Shown here: piece after piece, positions 15,857-22,777 of the stretch | Layout of the letters: each line of letters begins with the position of its first letter | Position numbering within the stretch: position 1 is the first letter of the stretch | Assembly (NCBI RefSeq): GCF_009687865.1 | Contig: NZ_BLAE01000035.1 | Span: 1-64,000 of the forward strand | Length of the DNA: 64,000 bases | Direction: 5' to 3' | Source: Acrocarpospora macrocephala | GTDB taxonomy: Bacteria > Actinomycetota > Actinomycetes > Streptosporangiales > Streptosporangiaceae | Made by a program: the position numbers and the translations under genes | Notes under the pieces: model-generated | The model's input: the letters and a program-made list of their open reading frames with translations, nothing else | The model's database searches: none | Told to the model about the DNA's origin: nothing

Positions 15857-16792
15857 ATGCTTGATTTGCGGCGTTTGACGTTGATATGTGAATTCGCCCG
15901 GCGGGGCAGCATCGCGGCCACGGCGTCCTCGCTCGGATACAGTGCGTCGGCGGTCTCGCAGCAGCTGGCGGCGCTGGAGCGGGAGGCCGGGGTGGCGCTC
16001 ATCGACCGGACCTCGCGCAGCGCCGAACTCACCGACGCCGGGCGGCGGCTGGTCGAGCACGCCGAGCACATCCTCAGCCTGGTGGAGAGCGCGGAGTCGG
16101 ATCTGTCCAGCCATGCGGCGACGCCGTCCGGGCGGGTGGTGGTGACCGCCTTCCCCACCGCGGCCGTCGCGTTCGCGCCCGCGCTGGCCCGGTCCTTGCG
16201 GCGGCATCAGGAGCTGTCGCTACGGCTCATGCAGAGCCGGTCCGGGCGGGGCATGCGGGAGGTCGAGTCCGGGGAGGTGGACATCGCGCTGGTGGACGAC
16301 TGGTGGGGGCGGGTACGCCAGCATGCCACGCTGACGGTGTTTCCACTGCTCAACGACCCCTTGGTGCTCGCCGTGCCGCGTCGGCACCGGCTCGCGGATC
16401 CGGACGCGTCGGTGGATCCCGTACGCCTGCGGGACGAGTCGTGGATGGCGACCCCCGAAGGCGAACCGTCCCGTACGGCGGTGGACCGGCTGCTCGCCGA
16501 TGTCGGGGGCGCGCCTCCGGTGGCGTGGGAGTTCGAAGGGCTCGGCACGATCCTGAGCCTGGTCGCCAAGGGGATCGGGATCGCGGCGGTGCCCGCGCTC
16601 TCGCTGGCCGCCGGGGTGCGCGGGGTGGTGGTCCGGGAGTTTCCCGGGGAGCAGATCGAGCGTCGCATCTATGCCGTCGCGCGGGGTTCCAGCGTGCAGC
16701 GGGCCTCGGTGGCGGCCGTGCTCCGGGCGCTGCACGTGGCCGCCCGCTATCTCGCGGCGGATCTGCCGCATCTGACCGTCGCCGAAGACTAG
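15857..16792 (+). CDS. LysR family transcriptional regulator
   Basis: 311-aa LysR-type regulator. The N-terminal winged helix (residues 1-60) reads MLDLRRLTLICEFARRGSIA, then SLGYSASAVSQQLAALEREAGVALIDRT, the canonical LysR helix-turn-helix and wing. Residues 90-295 form the periplasmic-binding-like effector domain (VVVTAFPTAAVAFAPAL; LVAKGIGIAAVPALSL). AAGGAG precedes ATG 15857. It is divergent from the aminotransferase gene, the classical arrangement for LysR control of the neighbour, with an amino or keto acid as plausible effector (inference). Confidence 0.9.
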   Translation: MLDLRRLTLICEFARRGSIAATASSLGYSASAVSQQLAALEREAGVALIDRTSRSAELTDAGRRLVEHAEHILSLVESAESDLSSHAATPSGRVVVTAFPTAAVAFAPALARSLRRHQELSLRLMQSRSGRGMREVESGEVDIALVDDWWGRVRQHATLTVFPLLNDPLVLAVPRRHRLADPDASVDPVRLRDESWMATPEGEPSRTAVDRLLADVGGAPPVAWEFEGLGTILSLVAKGIGIAAVPALSLAAGVRGVVVREFPGEQIERRIYAVARGSSVQRASVAAVLRALHVAARYLAADLPHLTVAED

Positions 16793-17046
16793 TCCGGATA
16801 TTTCGTGACATCTTCCGCCTTGCTGGGGACGCCTAGGCGGGGTCGACGTCCCCGGTGGCAGCAGCCGAACCGGCCCCAGGGGCGAAGCCGCGCGCCCGAT
16901 TTTCCCCTTTGAAGCGTTCCTACCATTCCATTCGAGAATGTAGAAGATCCGATGTCTAGTCGACCGAGGGTCCTCGCCATCTGGGGAATTAGGCGGTATC
17001 GGAATCGTAAGTCAACATTACGCCTCCCATACATCCTATCTATCTC
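16793..17046. other. Intergenic region, no gene seen
   Basis: The first 250 bp of the gap between the LysR gene and the SGNH hydrolase gene hold no credible gene; an 81-codon minus-strand frame lacks a ribosome-binding site and any similarity. The last 110 bp of the gap contain the hydrolase promoter. Confidence 0.5.
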
Positions 17047-17075
17047 TTGACGGCCTTGATGTGTCGGCTTAATCT
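17047..17075 (+). promoter_or_regulatory. Sigma-70-type promoter of the SGNH hydrolase gene
   Basis: TTGACG (17047-17052), a 17-bp spacer and TAATCT (17070-17075) match the housekeeping sigma consensus well. The start codon is 82 bp downstream, leaving a leader of roughly 75 nt. Confidence 0.6.
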
Positions 17076-17156
17076 CACCGTGATTACGCCAGGCCCCGAA
17101 TCACCGATGAAGGCCGCCCATTCACGAATCCGGTTGCCCCTGACAAGAAGGACACC

Positions 17157-18767
17157 ATGCGCCGAAGCCCTGTCCCCCGGCCGTCCACAACCTCCCTCGT
17201 GGCCGTCCTTCTCATGGTGATCGCCTTCGCGATCACCCCGTTGGCCACCGGTACGGCCATGGCCTCGACCTGGACCGGCACCTGGGCGGTATCGCCGCAA
17301 ACCGGCGACCGCGAGTTCACCAACCAGACCCTGCGGCAGATCATCCGTACCAGCATCAGCGGCACGGCGATCCGCGTGCAGCTCTCGAACGCCTTCGGCA
17401 ACCGGCCGGTGACCTTCAGCAATGTGCATGTGGCACGCCGTACCTCGGGATCTTCGGTGGATGTCAGCACCGACAAGGTGCTGACGTTCGGCGGCCAGCA
17501 ATCGATCACCGTCCCGGTCGGCGGCCTGGCGGCCAGCGACGAGATCGCGATGAACGTCGCCGCGGAGTCCGACCTGGCCGTCAGTGTGCACCTGCCCACG
17601 GCTACCGGCCGGGCCACCTACCACCAGATGAGTTCGCAGAGCAACTACGTCGCCCCCGGCAACGTCAGCGGGAACGCCAACCTGACCGGGGTCCAGGAGT
17701 TCGGCAACTACTTCTTCCTGGCCAATCTGGACGTGGTCCACGCAAACGCGGCGGGCGCGGTAGTCACCTTCGGCGCGTCCATCGTTGACGGTGTCGGCTC
17801 CAGCTTCAACGCCAACCGGCGCTGGCCCAACCGTCTGGCCACGCGTCTCAACGGCTCGGGCCGTACCGTCGGAGTGATCAATCAGGGCATCAGCGGCAAC
17901 CGGCTCCTGGTTGACGGAGCCGGGCAAAGCGCTGGAAACCGGTTTGATCGCGACGTGCTCAACCAGCCCAACGTCCGCTGGGTGATCTTCGCGGACAATC
18001 CGATCAACGACCTTACGTCCAGCAATCCGCCGCCCACGTCCAGCCAGCTGATCGCCGCGGCGCAAAGCCTGATCAACCGGGCGCATGCGCGCGGCATCAC
18101 GTTCATCTGCGCGACGCTGACCCCGTTCCAGGGCGCCGGCGGCTGGACTCAGACGGTGGAGACGCATCGGGTCGCGTACAACAATTGGGCGCGCGGCGCG
18201 GGCAGCGGCTGTGACTCCTTCGTCGACTTCGACGCCGCCACCCGGGATCCCGGCAACCCCCAGCGCCTGCTTCCCGCGTACGACCCCGGCGACCACCTGC
18301 ACCCCAACGACGCCGGCCTCCAGGCCATGGCCAACGCGGTGGACCTGAACTGGTTCGGCCCGCCCGGCACTCCCGTCCCCTCCGGAGTGAGCCTCCGCTC
18401 CCGGGTCAACAACCTCTACGTCACTGCTCCCGCCAACGGCCCGCTGATCGCCAGCAAGTCGACGGTCACGACCGCCGAACTCTTCGAGCGCGTGGACTTG
18501 GGCAACGGCAACATCGCCCTGCGCTCCAAGGCCAACAACCTGTACGTCGCCGCCGAGGCGGCGGGCACCCAGCCACTGATCGCCAACCGGACCGCCGTCG
18601 GCCCCTGGGAGACTTTCCAGGTCGTCACCAACCCGAACGGCACGATCAGCCTCCGCGCCCAAGCCAACGGCCGCTACGTATGCGCCGAAGGTGGCGGTTC
18701 CCAGGCATTGATCGCGAATCGCACCGCAATCGGTCCTTGGGAGCAGTTCGACCTGATCACCAACTAG
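17157..18767 (+). CDS. Secreted SGNH/GDSL-type hydrolase with C-terminal beta-trefoil-like repeats
   Basis: 536-aa exported protein with a signal peptide (cleavage near TAMASTWTG). Residues about 40-400 correspond to the actinobacterial SGNH hydrolases that remove acyl groups from sugars or lipids: VVTFGASIVDG holds the nucleophile Ser208, DNPINDL stands for block III, and DPGDHLHPNDAG holds the catalytic Asp-x-x-His. The usual GDS is GAS here (Ala207), and the usual EGIND is NPIND. Residues about 405-536 form three LRS(R/K)xNNLYV-type repeats ending in PWE(T/Q)F, a fascin/ricin-like beta-trefoil that may bind glycans. A good promoter lies upstream. Confidence 0.85.
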   Translation: MRRSPVPRPSTTSLVAVLLMVIAFAITPLATGTAMASTWTGTWAVSPQTGDREFTNQTLRQIIRTSISGTAIRVQLSNAFGNRPVTFSNVHVARRTSGSSVDVSTDKVLTFGGQQSITVPVGGLAASDEIAMNVAAESDLAVSVHLPTATGRATYHQMSSQSNYVAPGNVSGNANLTGVQEFGNYFFLANLDVVHANAAGAVVTFGASIVDGVGSSFNANRRWPNRLATRLNGSGRTVGVINQGISGNRLLVDGAGQSAGNRFDRDVLNQPNVRWVIFADNPINDLTSSNPPPTSSQLIAAAQSLINRAHARGITFICATLTPFQGAGGWTQTVETHRVAYNNWARGAGSGCDSFVDFDAATRDPGNPQRLLPAYDPGDHLHPNDAGLQAMANAVDLNWFGPPGTPVPSGVSLRSRVNNLYVTAPANGPLIASKSTVTTAELFERVDLGNGNIALRSKANNLYVAAEAAGTQPLIANRTAVGPWETFQVVTNPNGTISLRAQANGRYVCAEGGGSQALIANRTAIGPWEQFDLITN

Positions 18768-18990
18768 CCTCGGGGCTTTCGCCTGGGCAGCGGGTGACCG
18801 GTCTGCTCCGCCACCTCCCCATGGACAAGCTCCGGCAGCTCACGCTGTTGGTCCGCCCGGACACGATCCTGCGCTGGCACCGGGACCTGCTGCGGCGCGG
18901 CCTGCGCCCCCGAGGGCTAGGACGGCCGCGCACCGTTCGGTCCATCCGCGCTCTGGTGCTGCGGCTGGCGAGGGAGGTTCCTGGGTCTGA
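18768..18990 (+). pseudogene. Truncated IS3/IS481-type transposase (integrase core) fragment
   Basis: Directly after the hydrolase stop the sequence encodes, without a start codon, VTGLLRHLPMDKLRQLTLLV continuing to RPDTILRWHRDLLRRG and RTVRSIRALVLRLARE. This matches the helix-turn-helix region just before the DDE catalytic core of IS3/IS481-like transposases. The match stops near 18985 and no DDE core follows. No terminal inverted repeats were found. This is an old insertion remnant. Confidence 0.55.
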
Positions 18991-19261
18991 TGGCTTTACC
19001 TGGATCCGAAAGGTGAAGGGGACAATAGCGTGCCAGGAAAGCAGCGGTCGTGTTCAGGCGTATGAAGCGAGGCGCTGGGGGACCCGCGTGATATGGCGAA
19101 AGCTCGATTGCCTGAATCTCAATCTCCAGACGATGCAACAGGACATCCGTCGGAAAGACGTCTGAAACCGGCACCACGCTCTGTGTCGGTGTAGGTAACC
19201 CGCCGATGCAACCTCCAGGTTGGGTCTCGGCGGGAACCTCTGCTCCAGTAGGTTGTGCGGC
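18991..19261. other. Intergenic region, no gene seen
   Basis: Roughly 270 bp between the transposase fragment and rnhB. Base composition is slightly lower in GC than the surroundings (for example GCTCGATTGCCTGAATCTC near 19104). It may be further remains of the insertion. No coding signal is recognised. Confidence 0.4.
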
Positions 19262-19939
19262 GTGACGGATGCCCCCACCTATGACCTGGAACGCCTGCTC
19301 ACCAGCGCCGGTGGGGCCAAACTCGTGGCCGGGGTGGACGAGGTGGGCCGCGGCGCCTGGGCGGGTCCGGTGTCGGTGTGCGCGGTGGTGACCGATCTGT
19401 CCGAGCCGCCGGCGGGTCTCACCGACTCCAAGATGCTCACGGTCAAACGCCGAACCGCCATGGTCGCCGAGATCGAAGCCTGGGCTCTGGGCATCGGCCA
19501 CGGCGAGGCCACCGTCGAGGAGATCGACACCCTCGGCATGACCGAAGCCCTCCGCCGCGCCGCCCGCCGCGCCCTGGAATCCCTGCCGGTACGCCCCGAC
19601 GCGGTCATCCTCGACGGCAAACACGACTACCTCGGCCCACCGTGGCCCGTCCGCTGCGAGATCAAGGGCGACCTGACCTGCGTCTCCGTCGCCGCCGCCT
19701 CCGTCCTCGCCAAGGTCAGACGCGACACCCACATGGCCACCCTCGGCTTCGAGGCGTACGGCTTCGCCGACAACGCGGGCTACCCATCCCCCGTACACCA
19801 GCAGGCACTGGCCGAATTCGGCCCCACTCCACACCACCGCCTGTCCTGGTCCTACCTGGACGACCTCCCGCAGTGGCGCCACCTCAAGCGCCACAGAAAC
19901 GCCCTGGCGGGCGAAGGACAATTGCCGCTCTTCGGCTAA
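19262..19939 (+). CDS. rnhB: Ribonuclease HII
   Basis: 225-aa RNase HII, which nicks RNA-DNA hybrids at embedded ribonucleotides. GTG 19262 is chosen because homology begins soon after it. The first catalytic pair lies in [15 protein letters not shown] (Asp26, Glu27), followed by [22 protein letters not shown] (the third Asp) and [16 protein letters not shown] (the fourth). The C-terminus [10 protein letters not shown] to GEGQLPLFG is typical of streptomycete-type enzymes. It is apparently monocistronic. The last 95 bp of the gene plus about 35 bp of trailer are duplicated immediately downstream. Confidence 0.92.
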   Translation: MTDAPTYDLERLLTSAGGAKLVAGVDEVGRGAWAGPVSVCAVVTDLSEPPAGLTDSKMLTVKRRTAMVAEIEAWALGIGHGEATVEEIDTLGMTEALRRAARRALESLPVRPDAVILDGKHDYLGPPWPVRCEIKGDLTCVSVAAASVLAKVRRDTHMATLGFEAYGFADNAGYPSPVHQQALAEFGPTPHHRLSWSYLDDLPQWRHLKRHRNALAGEGQLPLFG

Positions 19940-19972
19940 TTCCCCGGCGTGGCCCCGCTGGCCACGGCCTGT

Positions 19973-20103
19973 CTTGGCCTGTCTTGGTCCTACCTGGAGG
20001 CCTTCCGTAGTGGCGTCACCTTAAGCGGGCGGGAACGCCTGGCGGGCGAAGGGCAATTGCCGCGCTTCAGCCGATTGAGGGGTGGCCCCGCCGGGATTGG
20101 CGG
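19973..20103 (+). repeat. Degenerate duplicate of the rnhB 3' end
   Basis: 19973-20103 aligns to 19842-19972. Shared blocks include TGGTCCTACCTGGA, CGCCTGGCGGGCGAAGG or CCCTGGCGGGCGAAGG, CAATTGCCGC and, past the stop codon, GTGGCCCCGC. The copy has several substitutions and small indels, has lost the frame and is not coding. It is a tandem duplication of gene tail plus trailer. Confidence 0.75.
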
Positions 20104-20122
20104 CGGAGCCACGGGAACGCGC

Positions 20123-20509
20123 TTAACAGTCCACGAGTTCGGGCTTCTGGTTCAGGATCTGGGCCCGGGGGCTGGTAAATTCCGTGAGGGCGTCGGTGGC
20201 GCTCGGGTGGAAGACAGCCACGCGGTGGCAGTTCTGGAAGGCGAGCCGGATACCGAAGTGGCGTTCCAGCGCGCCGCGCATGGAGTCGCTGGCCAGGCAG
20301 CGCAGGAGCTGGCCGCGGGCGGACTCGTCCGGCGGCGGGACGAGGTTGTCGGCGAACTCGGCGCCGCTGGTGGCACGCTGCTCGACCAGATCGCTGATCA
20401 CCGACCAGGCGTAGGGAAGCGAGTCACGAACACAGGCGACGAAAGCCGCGTCGTCGACATCCCCCTCCCGCGCCCGATCGAGCAGATCGTTGGAAACGGT
20501 CAGCGACAT
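20123..20509 (-). CDS. SCO5389 family conserved protein
   Basis: 128-aa soluble protein, start ATG 20509 with AGGAGAAA before it. It begins MSLTVSNDLLDRAREGDVDD; distinctive blocks are CVRDSLPYAW, EFADNLVPPPDESARGQLLR, and HFGIRLAFQNCHRVAVF. I recognise these as the SCO5389 family conserved in filamentous actinomycetes; its function is unknown. The protein ends in ELVDC with a terminal cysteine. A pair of 12-bp direct repeats lies right before the ribosome-binding site. The longer open frame upstream crosses those repeats and is not used. Confidence 0.8.
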   Translation of the reverse strand: MSLTVSNDLLDRAREGDVDDAAFVACVRDSLPYAWSVISDLVEQRATSGAEFADNLVPPPDESARGQLLRCLASDSMRGALERHFGIRLAFQNCHRVAVFHPSATDALTEFTSPRAQILNQKPELVDC

Positions 20510-20521
20510 GTGCTTTCTCCT

Positions 20522-20552
20522 CTCAAAGAGATCCATCTGACTCAAAGAGATC
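20522..20552 (-). promoter_or_regulatory. Direct repeat upstream of the SCO5389-like gene
   Basis: CTCAAAGAGATC occurs twice (20522-20533 and 20541-20552, 19 bp apart), ending about 12 bp before the start codon. On the coding strand this reads GATCTCTTTGAG twice. It could be an operator near the transcription start or a leader element; no protein is known to me for it. Confidence 0.35.
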
Positions 20553-20695
20553 GATCCGACGCTATGTCGGCATCTCAGCGCCTCCACCTGTCGGCGAGGC
20601 GACACTCATATCCGCCCAACGCCACGCTTCACCCGGCCCAAAGGAGATCGTTACACCCAGTGAAGTCCTACAACCCCAACGGATTACCGCCGCTC

Positions 20696-21076
20696 TCCGA
20701 GCCAGCACGGCATGATCGGCTCCGATCAGACGATCCGCACCTTCACGATTGCCGTGGGTCCGGTTCAGGGAATCCGGGTCTGTCACGGTTGCCGCCGGTA
20801 TGGCGTGATGGGGTCCGGTCAGACGATCCGCGCCCTTCACGATTGCCGTTGGGTCCGGTTCGGATGATCCGTGTCCCTCACGGTTGCCGCCGGTATGGCG
20901 TGATGGGGTCCGGTCAGACGATCCGCGCCCTTCACGATTGCCGTTGGGTCCGGTTCGGATGATCCGTGTCCCTCACGGTTGCCGCCGGTATGGCGTGATC
21001 GGGTCCGGTCAGCTGATCTGCGCCCTTCACGATTGCCGCAGCTCTTGGCGCCGTTACGGCGAGGACCATCACTGGC
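20696..21076. repeat. Tandem array of about four 95-bp repeats
   Basis: The block GCCGCCGGTATGGCGTGAT begins at 20791, 20886 and 20981, an exact 95-bp period, with a more diverged copy from about 20700. Each unit is itself two related halves, each carrying GATCCG, (C/T)TCACG(A/G)TTGCCG and GGGTCCGGT. Copies 2 and 3 are nearly identical. No start, frame or ribosome-binding site runs through it. The rest of the gap between the SCO5389-like gene and the ATPase gene (20553-20695, 21077-21134) shows nothing. Confidence 0.8.
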
Positions 21077-21134
21077 GTGAACGGTGCCGGATAACGGCGA
21101 GTAACCCGGCACCATGCTCATCCGTTGTGGGCTC

Positions 21135-22076
21135 TCAGAAGTGGGCGGGGGCAGGGCCGTACTGGTGGTGGGGGTCGATCTGGGTGGTTAGGTCGGTGCC
21201 GGTGGCGAGATTGGCCCAGGAGTGGGCGTTCTTGCGGTGGAACTCGGCGGTCTGGCGGGCGAAGCGAGGCCAGTTCTTCTCCTGGGCGTCGAGCGTGGTG
21301 AGCATGGTGGCGAGGGTTGCGAGGTTGGTGGGCTCCAGGTCGTGGAGGGTGAAGGCGTGGCCCTGTTCCATGGCGCGGATGGCGGGGGAGTGGGTCATCG
21401 TGGCGAGCAGGGCGTCGCCGACGTGGTCGCGCAGGAAGGCGAGGTCGGCGGGGGACTGCACCTTGTTGCCGATGACGGCGAGGGGGACGTCGAAGCCTGC
21501 GGCGTACTCGCGGTACTGCTGGTAGACGCCGATGCCCTGGCGGGTGGGTTCGGCCACCAGGAAGGTGAGGTCGAAGCGGGTGAACAGGCCGGAGGCGAAG
21601 GAGTCGGCGCCCGCGGTCATGTCCACGACGACATATTCGCCGTGGCCGTCGACCAGGTGGTTGAGGTAGAGCTCGACTGCGCCGATCTTGGAGTGGTAGC
21701 AGGCGACGCCCAGGTCGTCCTCGCTGAACGGGCCCGTTGCCATCAGGTGGAGGTCGCCGTCGCGGACGGCGAAGGTGTCCAGGAAGAAGAGGTCGTCGAT
21801 GGTGGGCTGGCGGGAGCCGCGGCCGGGCGGGGTGGTCTTGACCATGGCCGCCGCCGAGGGGATGAGCGGGTTGTCGCCGCGCAGGTAATCCTTGATCTCG
21901 GTGAGCTGGGCGCCCATGGGCGGGGGCGTCGTCTCGATGCCGAGGGCGAGCCCGAGGTGCTGGTTGATGTCCGCGTCGATGGCCACGACCGGGCCCGCCG
22001 TCGTCGCGTACCTCGCGAACAGCGACGACATCGTGGTCTTGCCGCTGCCGCCCTTACCGACGAACGCCACACGCAT
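21135..22076 (-). CDS. CooC/MinD-type P-loop ATPase
   Basis: 313-aa ATPase of the SIMIBI class. The deviant Walker A GKGGSGKTT (7-15) is followed by VVAIDADINQHLG, VVVDMTAGADSFASG and VAEPTRQGIGVYQQY. This layout is closest to CooC, the ATPase for nickel delivery to CO dehydrogenase, and to related MinD/ParA proteins. No CO dehydrogenase or partition partner lies nearby, so the client is unknown. A Cys-x-Cys metal site as in CooC is not visible (the only cysteine is in VACYHSKIG). The gene appears monocistronic. Confidence 0.8.
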   Translation of the reverse strand: MRVAFVGKGGSGKTTMSSLFARYATTAGPVVAIDADINQHLGLALGIETTPPPMGAQLTEIKDYLRGDNPLIPSAAAMVKTTPPGRGSRQPTIDDLFFLDTFAVRDGDLHLMATGPFSEDDLGVACYHSKIGAVELYLNHLVDGHGEYVVVDMTAGADSFASGLFTRFDLTFLVAEPTRQGIGVYQQYREYAAGFDVPLAVIGNKVQSPADLAFLRDHVGDALLATMTHSPAIRAMEQGHAFTLHDLEPTNLATLATMLTTLDAQEKNWPRFARQTAEFHRKNAHSWANLATGTDLTTQIDPHHQYGPAPAHF

Positions 22077-22777
22077 GAGCGCACTCCTGAGTGAATGTGA
22101 AAACCGTTTCCACTGTCACTCGGCATCATGCCACACTTCGACCCCCTGGAGTCGCCGTGGCGCCCTTACTGTGGTTGCCACGGACGAAGCCGGAGGTCGT
22201 TCCAGGTCGTTTCCCCACCCGCCCACATTGGCACTGAACCGAGAAACTGCGGGGCTTCGCTCCCTCCGCTGCATCAGGAACGCCCCTCGCCTGCCTGGCA
22301 ACAGCCCACGCGGAACGGCTCAACCCCGGACTTGAGGCATGACCAGAGGGACCACAGGACCTGGGAGGCAGCCTCACCTCAGCAACTACCCGACACGCCC
22401 CCGCGAGCCCGGACCGCCGCTGGCATCCTCATTCCCGCTGGCGCCGTCATTCCCGCTGGCGCCGCCCTTGGCTGAACCCGCCTGACAGTCCCGGAGGGGC
22501 AGCTATCGGGAGCGGGGAGGAGTGTGCACCCGCGTGTTGCGATGGCGCGCGTCGCGGATCCTCATGGCCAAAGCCCGACGCGACCTTCCGATCTAGTGCT
22601 GCGATCTCCCGCAGATCGGCACGCGGTCATCCGCGCTGTCAAAGCCGAAGGACCCGACGAAGTCGGCGCCGACCAAACGAGAGTCGGCACACAAAGTCGG
22701 CACGCAGTCGGCACGGACGGTTCCCGGCCTGGGTGGTTCCCGGCCCTGGGTGGGTGGCGTGCTCGTGCCGGTCCGGT
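22077..22777. other. Intergenic region with short direct repeats, no gene seen
   Basis: About 700 bp between the divergent... ATPase and the HNH protein gene 3' end. Several short frames exist but none has a ribosome-binding site with coding character. Visible are a duplicated ATTCCCGCTGGCGCCG (about 22430-22460), and AGTCGGCAC repeated three to four times at 22660-22715. No promoter or terminator can be named with confidence. Confidence 0.4.

Noticed and set aside
16789-17034. 81-codon minus-strand frame before the SGNH hydrolase
   Set aside because: No ribosome-binding site, no similarity, overlaps the LysR stop.
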